Assembly: GCA_003635305.1 (NCBI GenBank)
Contig: PYJE01000112.1
Span: forward strand, 7,614 to 48,479
From: Candidatus Poribacteria bacterium
GTDB taxonomy: Bacteria; Poribacteria; WGA-4E; WGA-3G
Direction of reading: 5' to 3'
DNA length: 40,866 nucleotides
Program-made: the position numbers and the translations under genes
Shown here: in pieces, positions 30,401 to 38,966 of the stretch
How positions within the stretch are numbered: the stretch's first letter is position 1
Layout of the letters: each line of letters starts with the position of its first letter
The notes under the pieces: generated by a model
Seen by the model: the letters and a program-made list of their open reading frames with translations, nothing else
Databases searched by the model: none
Told to the model about the DNA's origin: nothing

Positions 30401-31520
30401 GTTCGTTCCACGTTTGTCCGCCGTCGTTACTCATCGCCATTGTGCCCCGCTTACCGACAGCAATTGCACGGTTCGCATCGGTAAATTGGACATTCTGCAG
30501 GTCATTCGCTGTTGTGCCACTACTCATCGTCCATGTCGCGCCTGCATCTTCGGTGTGCAAAATCGTGCCATACCAACCGACTGCCCATGCTTCTTTGCGG
30601 GAAGTCCACTGCACTGCGGTGAGATTATTTTCAGTGCCGCTATCAATTAGCTGCCAATTATCGCCGCCATCTTCGGTGCGCGTGATAAACCCGACATCCG
30701 CAACGCCGATGCCGTAATTCTCATCGGTGAAGTGGATGCTGTTGACGGTATCGCGGACATGTCCGTTGATGAGTGGTATTCGGCTGTCTTGCCGTTCCCA
30801 GGTTGCGCCGCCGGTAGTCGTGTGGAAAATCGAACCGTCGCTCCCGGCAATCCAACCTTCATTGTCGCTAATGAAGAAGATTTTCTTGTTATCGTTTATC
30901 AGCCGGTCGCGTTCGCCATCAAAGCGGTTGCTCTGTTCGCGCCATGCTTTGCCTGCAGTTTCGGTATAAAAAATCCGGTCATATTCGCCGACAACCCAGC
31001 CTCGCGAATCGTTAACGAACCAGATGCCGTTGAGGGGGAATTCGCTGACGTATTCGTATCGGTACCACTGTTTTCCGCCGTTTTCGGTATAAAGGACATC
31101 GGCATCTTCACCGACAATCCAACCTTCTTTAGAATTGGCGAAGAAGACATCTCGGAGCATGGCATACGTGCCGCTCCGCTGCAGCGTCCAGTGTCTGCCA
31201 CCATCATCTGTCGTAGCGATGAGGCCTTCGTCGCCGACGGCCCATCCATACTGCGCGTTGGTAAAGTAGACTGCCTTGAAATCGCCGGTGATGTCGGTTT
31301 CCTGTTGCTGCCACGTTTTTCCGCCGTCTTTTGTGTGGATGATGAGTCCTTCCAAACCGACAATCCATCCCAGTTTTGCGTTGACGAAGTGGATGTCGGT
31401 AAAGTGCGTTTCCCAGTCTGCCTTTCGCGTCGCTTCTCTCCGGACGCATCCGTTGAGCACGGTGAGTGCGCATAGCAGGAGCGCGATGGCGATTGGCGTT
31501 GCATAGTTTTTAGGTTTCAT
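27453..31520 (-). CDS. Giant lipoprotein with many Ycf48/BNR-type repeats
   Basis: MKPKNYATPIAIALLLCALTVLNGC lipobox start; dozens of GWAVG..G.I.HT.DGG.TW..Q.SGT repeats. Confidence 0.85.
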   Translation of the reverse strand: MKPKNYATPIAIALLLCALTVLNGCVRREATRKADWETHFTDIHFVNAKLGWIVGLEGLIIHTKDGGKTWQQQETDITGDFKAVYFTNAQYGWAVGDEGLIATTDDGGRHWTLQRSGTYAMLRDVFFANSKEGWIVGEDADVLYTENGGKQWYRYEYVSEFPLNGIWFVNDSRGWVVGEYDRIFYTETAGKAWREQSNRFDGERDRLINDNKKIFFISDNEGWIAGSDGSIFHTTTGGATWERQDSRIPLINGHVRDTVNSIHFTDENYGIGVADVGFITRTEDGGDNWQLIDSGTENNLTAVQWTSRKEAWAVGWYGTILHTEDAGATWTMSSGTTANDLQNVQFTDANRAIAVGKRGTMAMSNDGGQTWNELDTDIWDGIWNIYFATDKHGWAVGERGLIVHTNDGGANWERQSGGGGYTLRSVHFISPQKGWIVGDLSTILHTADSGETWVQQSPGEFHMLKGVYFLNEKRGWAIGWPGICLTTRDGGLTWRHQTTGTYNELYAVYFADENTGWIVGQFGEILFTKNGGEKWNFQRSGTQENLNKLYFADTQHGLIVGDNGVMLTTTNGGAKWELQESGTDNDLYGLALSPQGVVAVGKGGIAMRYSVEEAELPAKLPPVAEEVAEAAAEEEPLTPVVYHWDIIRQATWQTNFSDTHFVDAQNGWAVGSSGVIAHTTDGGKTWLPQHSGINENLRHVEFIDEKHGWIFGPGILLRTENAGETWQVIRKTVQNLRGISTVQFLNPQEGWLGADIGQTLHTTDGGKTWKLQKTGTTMQPISDIHFINSQEGWAVTPQRRDGGFILHTVDGGDYWKIQAKTNHVGAAVHFADAMNGWVVLGDGNSLLTTDGGETWKLRTAKPGARGIRRVTFRSHTNAWAFGAGGTAYITENQGESWRAIPVSIPSEMLAMGQPEDTPDNVSRESVPRDANGAFGDVARGPVPRDAADEEPEGPTLQYDEAPADAIQRQLRSQTQRPGRFAPEGELPPDKAQAEVSPTENRDMGAPPPEPQRRRRGGQDIASVYFLDAEHAWAVGSAGKIYHTADSGQTWERQLGEAQVDNFRDVLFYDEQHGWIAGDSGVLLETQDGGENWKSLRSQTRQRLVGVHFTSLEPKWGWAMQRDGTVLYTTDGQAWTAGDTPERPPFIEGDPPRSFAMNAIDFGKFSEGWAAGSDGQIIHNKDGGPTWTPQRTTTGKDLMHIDMKFAPLGWAVGHSGIIQRTINGGEYWRFHETQTGYDLNAVSFIAKRKGWAVGLHGIVLKTTDGGFTWTAKSSGTTKTLHGILALSENELYVVGEKGLILHSTDSGETWEQEHTDIDNALYVITRAKDGSALWVVGQWGIVLRRKLEKQARVTMR
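28687..28762. repeat. Two palindromic repeat cores inside the Ycf48-repeat CDS, in frame
   Basis: gcgagggacaggccctcgcgctac and gcgagggacagactctcgcgatac, 48 bp apart; encode VARGPVPRD and VSRESVPRD on the minus strand. Confidence 0.9.
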
Positions 31521-31581
31521 TGGTTCCCTCCCTGTTGTTAAATAATTCAATTCCATAACCAGAGAACGGCCTGTCTCTGAT

Positions 31582-32439
31582 TCAATACCCGCTGTTACTC
31601 CCAAAAAGTCCTGAGAATGCAACCGCGGTGCCCATTGCGACGATGACTGGCAGTGCGATGCATGCTATCTGGATGGGGGCAGATTTTCCTCTGCCTACCC
31701 ACGCCATCGCCGGTGCAACGGCTAACAGAACCGCGCTCGCCGCTGGGACTTCCGCATAGAAATAGCCGTTTAACCACAACCCGACGAGTAGGTATGCGAC
31801 AGCTGGCATAAAAGAATCGGGCAAGGCGGCAGCGGTGCCGAAAAATCGCGGTAAGAGAAGCATCGCTATCCAAATGGCGGCGAGGATTGCGACTAAAACG
31901 GCGGCGTGTTGTGCGAGTCGCATGCTTCCCGAAAGTGCGAGGATGAGCGCGCTTCCACCGGCTATGCCGAAAAAGACAAACGGTTGCGCTGCACCAGTCG
32001 GTAAGAGCGTCGTGCCTTTCTCCACCGATGTAAAGAAAAAGAAAATCGCCGCGGCGAGGCATGCCCACCAAATCAGTTCTTCAAGAGTGCCCCATGTATA
32101 CTTAAACTTCGCGTTGAGAATGAGGCGTGGGATAACGACAGCAAGCGCGAGACGCGCGAACAGACGGAGCTGGGCCGGTAAAAACAGCACTCCTTCCATA
32201 ACGAATGCGGCGATGGCAAGGTAGAAAAGCCACTGCGTCCCTTCCCGCGGTGGCAGCTGCAGTCTGCCTTCTATGCCAAGATACCCGATGATATATCCAC
32301 TGGCCAAAGCGAATGCGGCGAGGCGCGCCCGGGACTTTGTGCTGATGGATTGCGGCAACAAGGACGCAGCTGCGAAATTGCTTCCACAGACGATGGCTGG
32401 CAAAATCAGTCCGAAGAAGATGGCCTTGAGAGATAGCAT
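31582..32439 (-). CDS. Polytopic integral membrane protein of unknown function
   Basis: MLSLKAIFFGLILPAIVCGSNFAAASLL... multiple hydrophobic segments. Confidence 0.65.
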   Translation of the reverse strand: MLSLKAIFFGLILPAIVCGSNFAAASLLPQSISTKSRARLAAFALASGYIIGYLGIEGRLQLPPREGTQWLFYLAIAAFVMEGVLFLPAQLRLFARLALAVVIPRLILNAKFKYTWGTLEELIWWACLAAAIFFFFTSVEKGTTLLPTGAAQPFVFFGIAGGSALILALSGSMRLAQHAAVLVAILAAIWIAMLLLPRFFGTAAALPDSFMPAVAYLLVGLWLNGYFYAEVPAASAVLLAVAPAMAWVGRGKSAPIQIACIALPVIVAMGTAVAFSGLFGSNSGY

Positions 32440-32528
32440 TGCTCGCTGTCCTCTAATGCGAAAAAGGGTTGAGAACCGCCGGTGGGCGCGATGTGAGGCC
32501 GCGCCCACCGGGTTCAGTCGCGTCAGTG

Positions 32529-33104
32529 TTATTTTTTCATTCCCTCAACACTCACGGTAATGCGAACTTCGTCACTGACGGCACCGATGCCGTAGTTCAT
32601 GCCGAATTCGCTTCGCTTAATGGTGAAGATGGTTTCAAAACCGATGAGAGCAGTTCCCTGTTGGTTCTTGCCTTTTCCGGTCATTTCCACCTCAACTGTC
32701 ACGGATTTCTTCACGCCGTGGAGCTCGAAGTCGCCCGTTACCTTCAGGGTATCCTCGTCTACCTTCTCGACTTTCGTGCTTTTGAAGGTAATCACGGGGA
32801 ATTGTTTCGCGTTGAAAAAGTCGGGGCTTCTGAGGTGCTGGTCCCGCTTTTCATTGCCGGTATCCACACTCTCCGCTTTGACTTCGAGTTCTATCGCGCT
32901 ATTCGCCGCGTCTGCCTCATCAACGGTGAGCATTCCCGAAAATTGGTTGAATCTTCCGTAGTTGTTGCTCACGCCCATGTGTTTGGCGCGGAAGATAATC
33001 ATCGAATGCGCAGCATCAACTTCATACGTATCCGCCGCGTCTGCCAGTTGTAACATGCCTGCCATGCCGATGAGCATGAGTAGGCACACCCATTTGATTT
33101 TCAT
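32529..33104 (-). CDS. YceI-family periplasmic protein
   Basis: Signal peptide, then YEVDAAHSMIIFRAKHMGVSNNYGRFNQFSG...RSPDFFNAKQFPVITFKST. Confidence 0.9.
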   Translation of the reverse strand: MKIKWVCLLMLIGMAGMLQLADAADTYEVDAAHSMIIFRAKHMGVSNNYGRFNQFSGMLTVDEADAANSAIELEVKAESVDTGNEKRDQHLRSPDFFNAKQFPVITFKSTKVEKVDEDTLKVTGDFELHGVKKSVTVEVEMTGKGKNQQGTALIGFETIFTIKRSEFGMNYGIGAVSDEVRITVSVEGMKK

Positions 33105-33135
33105 AGTAAGTCTCCTTTTTAGAGTGATTACAAAC

Positions 33136-33164
33136 ATGATACCTTATTTTCGCTGCGATGTCAA
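33136..33164 (-). promoter_or_regulatory. Sigma70-like promoter for the YceI gene
   Basis: Minus strand TTGACA-17 bp-TATCAT. Confidence 0.7.
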
Positions 33165-33357
33165 GAAAAATTGTCAGAGTGGATTTCCATGGTTTCCACG
33201 AGCGTCGGGCAGTTATAGAAATCTGGCCCATCGGAAAGATGATTGCCAATGCGAGGTTCCACGGGTAGTTGCGGTTTTCACCTGCGCCTGTGTGAGATTA
33301 CGCGATTTGAAAGCGCGCCTACGGGGTTCGTGCTGCATAAGTCCTATGGCTCGGAAA

Positions 33358-34707
33358 TTAAACCAGCCAAAACACCAGCGCGCCAAATATCGGCAGCAGC
33401 ACAACCAAAAGTTTCGCCTCTAATAGATAACGCTTATAGCGAAGGATGGAGGCACTCCCGGCTATGACTCTGTCGACGAAATCGATGCGCCGGAAGATGG
33501 ATGGGTGCGTGTTGAAGAGTTCAAAGAACCGTCGGATTGATGCCGGTAGCGCGTTCAGCACGGCCAGTTTCAGCAACGCTTCTTTGAACGCCTCTGCCTT
33601 CCCGGTAAGTTCTACTGCGTACAGATCTGCCTGATGTTCAAATCGTCGAGAGAGATACCGAAAGATAAAGACGAAATAGAGGATGAAAAATACCAGCCAG
33701 CATAAGGTGATGAGCATCGGTACATCGTCTAGATACGGTGCGAGCGGTGCCTCAACGAACCGGTAAAAAAGCCCGGAACTCAACATATAGATGACAGAAA
33801 AGAGGAGATAGGTTGGAATGTGCCGATAGCGGAGATGTCCGAGTTCGTGGGCGACAACCGTTTCGATTTCGTCATCGGAAAAATAGTAGAGGAGCGCGTC
33901 AGTCAAAAAGATGCGGCGGTTCCACAGCGCGGTGCCAGCGACAGCGGCGTTTGCGATGGAGAGCGAGCCCGTTTGCCAGACGACTATCTCCTTGTAGTTC
34001 ACGCCGCTGCGTTGTGTCAACGTTTCCAGTTTCCGTTTCAGTTCGCCTTCTGGCAGTGGTTGCGTGCGCCACAGAAATTGCACGAAATAGGGTGCGAACA
34101 GATAGACAAACGCCAGTGCGGGCAACAGCAGCACACCGATTAAAATCCATTCATACGTCACGAGGAAATACTTCGCCCGATAGGGAAGTTCTAAAAGCAC
34201 ATCGCGGGTGAAGAAATAGATAAACATCGGGACTATCGGGAAGAGCAGCAGTTTAAGCTGAAGACTGAGCAGTTCCCTGTAATCCACTTGTTCATTCCGA
34301 TTCACCTGATAGAAAGCGAATCGAATCGAGACTAACCCGATGACAAGCGGAACGAGTGCCACTGCATACTGCAATGTCCGCGTTGGGAAGACGGTAATAT
34401 ATCGTTCGATGAGCCCGGGCAGATTCAGCAGATAGAGGTTGCCCAAGTACGCCACTAAGCTCAGGCATTCAAACCCAATCACGAAGCGTTTGAGAGTGTG
34501 GAGTTTGGGGAGGTTATCTTCGGTGTCTGCGGGTAGGACGCGGTTGGCAAACACGGTGACGCAGTATGCGAGAAAGGCGGGTGCCACCGTGAGCGCCAGC
34601 GTCCAGAGCAGCCGTTGCGCGGTACCGAGCGCGATGTCTGTCTCCGGCTGTTCAAAATTTAAAAGGAAGAGCATTCCGGCGAGTAAAATAATGCTTATCT
34701 GTCCCAT
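33358..34707 (-). CDS. M48-family membrane metalloprotease
   Basis: VVAHELGHLRYRHIPTYLL HExxH motif, polytopic N-terminus. Confidence 0.88.
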   Translation of the reverse strand: MGQISIILLAGMLFLLNFEQPETDIALGTAQRLLWTLALTVAPAFLAYCVTVFANRVLPADTEDNLPKLHTLKRFVIGFECLSLVAYLGNLYLLNLPGLIERYITVFPTRTLQYAVALVPLVIGLVSIRFAFYQVNRNEQVDYRELLSLQLKLLLFPIVPMFIYFFTRDVLLELPYRAKYFLVTYEWILIGVLLLPALAFVYLFAPYFVQFLWRTQPLPEGELKRKLETLTQRSGVNYKEIVVWQTGSLSIANAAVAGTALWNRRIFLTDALLYYFSDDEIETVVAHELGHLRYRHIPTYLLFSVIYMLSSGLFYRFVEAPLAPYLDDVPMLITLCWLVFFILYFVFIFRYLSRRFEHQADLYAVELTGKAEAFKEALLKLAVLNALPASIRRFFELFNTHPSIFRRIDFVDRVIAGSASILRYKRYLLEAKLLVVLLPIFGALVFWLV

Positions 34708-34756
34708 GCAGTCCTCGTTTTCAGTGTTTTCAGTAGCGGATATCTATCATATTTTT

Positions 34757-34785
34757 ATTTTACCCTATCCCTCTCTAAAAATCAA
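34757..34785 (-). promoter_or_regulatory. Sigma70-like promoter for the M48 protease
   Basis: Minus strand TTGATT-17 bp-TAAAAT. Confidence 0.5.
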
Positions 34786-34809
34786 GACAATTTCGTTTTG
34801 AAAAAAAGT

Positions 34810-34839
34810 TTGACAAATTTTAGCAAAACGTGGTATAAT
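34810..34839 (+). promoter_or_regulatory. Consensus sigma70 promoter for the OmpA-type lipoprotein
   Basis: TTGACA-18 bp-TATAAT. Confidence 0.85.
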
Positions 34840-35042
34840 ATATAGCAAAATCGCTTATCATTGTCCGCGAGTTTGTAGGAGGAGTGTTTATCTTTTGACG
34901 TGCCGCCTTTTCCGATGCGCGGCGACAGAGGATAACGTTCATCATTCGTTCCTACGCAGCGGGATGCGCATAGATAATTTTGCATATAGAAAAGTCAATT
35001 TTTCGTCCCGATTTGGAATCCGGGGCAAAACAGGAGGAATCC

Positions 35043-35921
35043 ATGAAAACTAGAACCGCTTTCACGCTGATAGCTTTCTTCGGTGTCGTCGCACTGGCCA
35101 TTACCGGCTGCGGCAAGTTGGACCAGGGGGAGTTTGAAATGTGGAAGAACGAGCATGTCTCACAGGTGGAGGCAACCAAGGCCGAGATGTCCAACAAGAT
35201 GACGATGTTAGACACCAAAGTCGATGGGCAGAAGACTGCATTGATGGAGGCAATTTCCGAGGCGAAGGATGAGTCAATTGCCGCCGCCCAGCAGGGGGAT
35301 GCCGATACCATCGCCGCCGCCATGCAAAACGCGAAGGAATTGGACGCGAAGCTTCGCGCCGATCTGACAGAGACAGCCGAAATGCAGGCCGAAAAAGCTA
35401 TGAAGGCCGCTAAAGATGGCGATGCTGAACTGCAGAAGCAGCTTCACGCGGAAGCCAAAGCGAATAAAGCGCAGGCTGACGAGCTCAAAATGCTCAACGC
35501 GAAGGTGATGGCGTTGGAAGAGCAGGTTGAGGAGGTGGAGATGGAAGTCGCCGCCAAGCCGATAGTGCTCACCACCGTCCACTTCGCCAGTGGGCAGACG
35601 GGGCTTTCCAGCAAGGCAAAAGCGATGCTTGATGAGATTGTTGAGCAGCTGATGTCTGAATCAGATGCGAAGATCATCGTTGAGGGGCATGCTGATGGCG
35701 CGCCGGTGCTGCGGGGCACGTATCGCAGCAACTGGGATTTATCCCAGGCGCGTGCGAATTCCGCCGCGAAATACCTGAAATCGAAAGGTATTGATGCTAG
35801 CCGCATTGATGCAGTCGGCAGAGCGCACAACGATCCGGTTGCACCGCAGAACACGTCTGCAGGCAGAGCGATGAATCGGCGTGTGGAAGTCATCCTGCTC
35901 CCGATGGGCGCGATGATGTAG
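35043..35921 (+). CDS. OmpA-family lipoprotein (coiled-coil plus OmpA/Pal peptidoglycan-binding domain)
   Basis: Lipobox LAITGCGK; VEGHADGAPV...SQARANSAAKYLKSKGIDASRIDAVGRAHNDPVAPQNT...NRRVEV. Confidence 0.88.
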   Translation: MKTRTAFTLIAFFGVVALAITGCGKLDQGEFEMWKNEHVSQVEATKAEMSNKMTMLDTKVDGQKTALMEAISEAKDESIAAAQQGDADTIAAAMQNAKELDAKLRADLTETAEMQAEKAMKAAKDGDAELQKQLHAEAKANKAQADELKMLNAKVMALEEQVEEVEMEVAAKPIVLTTVHFASGQTGLSSKAKAMLDEIVEQLMSESDAKIIVEGHADGAPVLRGTYRSNWDLSQARANSAAKYLKSKGIDASRIDAVGRAHNDPVAPQNTSAGRAMNRRVEVILLPMGAMM

Positions 35922-35934
35922 CCGTGCGTGGATG

Positions 35935-36068
35935 GCGAGGGAAAACCTATCCCTCGTGAGAGTTGGGTATCGCGAGCGCGTGCGGGGGACAGGCCCCCGC
36001 ACTACAATGCCTCAGAACACCCGCCTCTACTGTATGGCGAGGGAACTTTCCTGCGTCTGTCCCTCGCC
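35935..36068. repeat. Three palindromic repeat variants (some degenerate)
   Basis: gcgagggaaaacctatccctcg; gcgggggacaggcccccgcactac; gcgagggaactttcctgcgtctgtccctcgc. Confidence 0.75.
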
Positions 36069-36141
36069 ATGCCTCATCCTGTCAGGGTGGATATCTCTAT
36101 CCGTCCGTGCGTTTCGTTTCATTATTCAGGAGAACGCAATC

Positions 36142-36828
36142 ATGCGCTTTATATTCGCCGGGTGCTTGCTACTGCTAGTCTTTTCCGGCTCGTTACTTGC
36201 GGCACCCACCGATACTGCTGCAGTCCGGCAGTCACCTATCTTACGGACGTTTTTCACGCAGCACGTCCGGTCTTCGTCTGTGCAAGCCTCCCTCTTTTCC
36301 TATAAACCGGCGCTCGGCGGTTTAACCGATGTCCTGCAAAGCGTTGGGGTATCCCAGGTTCCTGCGGTTTTGATGCCGATGGTATCTGTCGTTTTTGAGC
36401 ACACGGATGCGTTAGATTCGCGGTTGGAAATCGGCTATTGGCAGCTGGATCTTGACATTCCGCCGCCTACATCAGCGACGCTGACAACGACGCTGGTGCC
36501 TATCTCGTATCAACTCATCTACCGGCCTGTGCTGCTGTCAGCGTTTTTGCCGATTTATTTCGGCGGCGGCATCGGATTTTTAGGCGCGAGTTTCGGCGGC
36601 AGCGCGATACCCCTGGTTGAACAACAGGGCATCTCTTTCGATGGGAGTTCTTCGGGGTTGACAGGTTACGTTAGCGTCGGTGCTGAACTGCTTCGGTGGG
36701 AAGATAATTTAGCACTCTATTTAGAATTAAAGCGCGTGCTCAAGACAGTAGAAACGACTGGGGAACTGCCTCTGAATGTCGTATTAGATGGGACTGCTAT
36801 TGGACTTGGGGTTAGAATGTGGTTTTGA
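36142..36828 (+). CDS. Exported, probable outer-membrane beta-barrel protein of unknown function
   Basis: MRFIFAGCLLLLVFSGSLLAAPTD signal peptide; glycine-rich barrel-like body; C-terminal VRMWF. Confidence 0.6.
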   Translation: MRFIFAGCLLLLVFSGSLLAAPTDTAAVRQSPILRTFFTQHVRSSSVQASLFSYKPALGGLTDVLQSVGVSQVPAVLMPMVSVVFEHTDALDSRLEIGYWQLDLDIPPPTSATLTTTLVPISYQLIYRPVLLSAFLPIYFGGGIGFLGASFGGSAIPLVEQQGISFDGSSSGLTGYVSVGAELLRWEDNLALYLELKRVLKTVETTGELPLNVVLDGTAIGLGVRMWF

Positions 36829-36855
36829 AAGCACCGATGAGTATTGGAGGCGATT

Positions 36856-37461
36856 ATGGCAACCGCTGCTGCTTATGCTTACATCACGCCTGAAGAATAT
36901 CTGGACTTGGAGCGCGAGGGCACGACGAGAAACGAATACCGCGATGGGGATATCTTCGCGATGGCGGGTGCGAGCCGAGCACACATTCTTATCACGGCGA
37001 ACATCGCGGGGGAACTCCGTTCCCGGTTGAAAGGCAGAACTTGTGAAGTCTACCCGATTGATATGCGGGTGCGTGTGAGACAGACAACGCTATTCACTTA
37101 TCCGGATGTTGTTGTCGTATGTGGTGAACCGCGCTTTGAGGATGACGTATTTGACACGCTTCTCAATCCAACGCTTATTGTAGAGGTGCTGTCGCCTTCG
37201 ACGGAGGCTTATGACAGGGGTGAGAAATTTGCGCGCTTTCGGCAACTCGCATCGCTGCGGGAATACGTTCTCGTCGCGCAAAAAGAGGTGCATGTAGAAC
37301 GTTATCTGCGGCAAGGCACACAGTGGCTACCGAGCGAATTTCGTTCTCTTGACGATGTGCTGCGGCTTCTTTCCATCAATTGCGAGTTGCCGCTACGTGA
37401 GATTTATGAGCGCGTCACATTTCCTAACAGCGGCGCGCAACCAAGATTGGATATCCTCTGA
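36856..37461 (+). CDS. Uma2-family (DUF820) PD-(D/E)XK-type protein
   Basis: YITPEEYLDLEREGTTRNEYRDGDIFAMAGAS..H..I...PDVVVVCGEP...NPTLIVEVLSPSTEAYDRGEKFARFRQLASLREYVLV. Confidence 0.9.
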   Translation: MATAAAYAYITPEEYLDLEREGTTRNEYRDGDIFAMAGASRAHILITANIAGELRSRLKGRTCEVYPIDMRVRVRQTTLFTYPDVVVVCGEPRFEDDVFDTLLNPTLIVEVLSPSTEAYDRGEKFARFRQLASLREYVLVAQKEVHVERYLRQGTQWLPSEFRSLDDVLRLLSINCELPLREIYERVTFPNSGAQPRLDIL

Positions 37462-37487
37462 TGGGGTTTGGGTAAGAGGGGAGAGAA

Positions 37488-38966
37488 ATGACGAGCAAAA
37501 TCAGCGACATTCAGCAGCATCCGAACGTCGAAATATCGGTGAAGAATTTCGGACCGATTGCCGAAGGCACTGTTGACTTACGTCCGTTGACAGTATTCGT
37601 CGGGCCGAGCAACACCGGCAAGTCCTATTTTTCGACGTTGGTGTATGCGTTGCAGGGTGTGTTCAAAAGTTTTTCTAGTTTTGTGTTTTTCGCGGCATTG
37701 ATAAAGGAGTTACGGTACCGGCTTTTTTCGGCTGCTTCAAGTCCTGAAAAGGAAAAAATGGAGCGTCTGTTGAAAAAGTTAATCACTGCAGAGGGCCCGT
37801 TCAAATTGTCAGAGCTGCCGAGTGACACGCGCGCCCTTTTACAAAATATTGTTAAGCATTCGGAGACGTTCGGGGACGAATTCCGGGGCACGCTCCTAGC
37901 AGAGTTGAAAAACTGTTTTGATGTAAAGTCCGTCTCAACCTTAGTCCGGTTGAATGAGGAACGGATTGCTAATGAACTGATGGTTTCTCTGAAAGTGAGG
38001 GAGGAACATCAAACGCTTTGGAACATCAGAATGGCTGTTTCCGATTCCGATGTTATTTTCGACTGGGGTGTCCCTGACCGGATGACTCTCACCTCGGTGG
38101 GGCGAGTTGAGTTGATGGATGCCGGTTTCGCGAAGATCGAACGGTGGACAGAGCCAGTGGGTAGGCGGTATTATCTCCCCGCTGTGCGGAGCGGCATCAT
38201 GCAGAGTCATCGAGTTATGGCAAGTTCGCTTGTAAAGCGCGCTACCCGGGACGGTTTAGAGTGTTATCCAGAGGTTCCTACCTTTTCAAGTGTCATAGCC
38301 GAGTTGATGGAGAAAATCATCCGCTACGAGGAAGACGCGAACGCTGATGGTGATATGAGACACCTTGCAGAAACATTGGAATCTGATGTGCTTTCTGGCG
38401 AGATACGCTTGAAGCCATCCGCGAGTGGGTATCCCGATTTCCGCTACCGGCCACAAGGGACAAAAGCGGATATGCAGATCGGACAGGCCTCGTCCATGGT
38501 ATCTGAGCTCGCGCCGTTAGTGCTGTTACTCCGCAGCGGCATCAAACCGGGTGATACGCTCATTATTGAGGAACCAGAAGCACACCTGCATCCCGGTGCC
38601 CAAACCGATATAGCGATTACCCTAGCGCGCTTAGTCCGTGCCGGTGTGAGAGTCATCGTGACAACGCACAGCGATTGGCTCCTTGAACAGATAGGTAATC
38701 TCATCCTTGAAGGCGAGTTGGAGAAGCAGGTTGGAGAAACCAATGCGCCGCCGGTTTTTCTTCACAAAGAGCAGGTTGGATGCTGGCACTTCCAGAAAAA
38801 CGGAAAAATCGAAGAGATTGCGTACGACCGGATGGATGGCGTAGAGCCACAGGAATACGCGGACATCGCAGAAAGCCTCTATAACCGTTCAGCGGAACTC
38901 CACAACCGCCTTGAGGAATTGCGGTTGAATACGGAGACAGTTCAGGGAATTGATGGAAAGAAGTGA
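37488..38966 (+). CDS. AAA/OLD-like ATPase, cassette copy B
   Basis: HPNVEISVKNFGPIAEGTVDLRPLTVFVGPSNTGKSYF; DTLIIEEPEAHLHPG; VIVTTHS; paralog of 25443-26951. Confidence 0.88.
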   Translation: MTSKISDIQQHPNVEISVKNFGPIAEGTVDLRPLTVFVGPSNTGKSYFSTLVYALQGVFKSFSSFVFFAALIKELRYRLFSAASSPEKEKMERLLKKLITAEGPFKLSELPSDTRALLQNIVKHSETFGDEFRGTLLAELKNCFDVKSVSTLVRLNEERIANELMVSLKVREEHQTLWNIRMAVSDSDVIFDWGVPDRMTLTSVGRVELMDAGFAKIERWTEPVGRRYYLPAVRSGIMQSHRVMASSLVKRATRDGLECYPEVPTFSSVIAELMEKIIRYEEDANADGDMRHLAETLESDVLSGEIRLKPSASGYPDFRYRPQGTKADMQIGQASSMVSELAPLVLLLRSGIKPGDTLIIEEPEAHLHPGAQTDIAITLARLVRAGVRVIVTTHSDWLLEQIGNLILEGELEKQVGETNAPPVFLHKEQVGCWHFQKNGKIEEIAYDRMDGVEPQEYADIAESLYNRSAELHNRLEELRLNTETVQGIDGKK

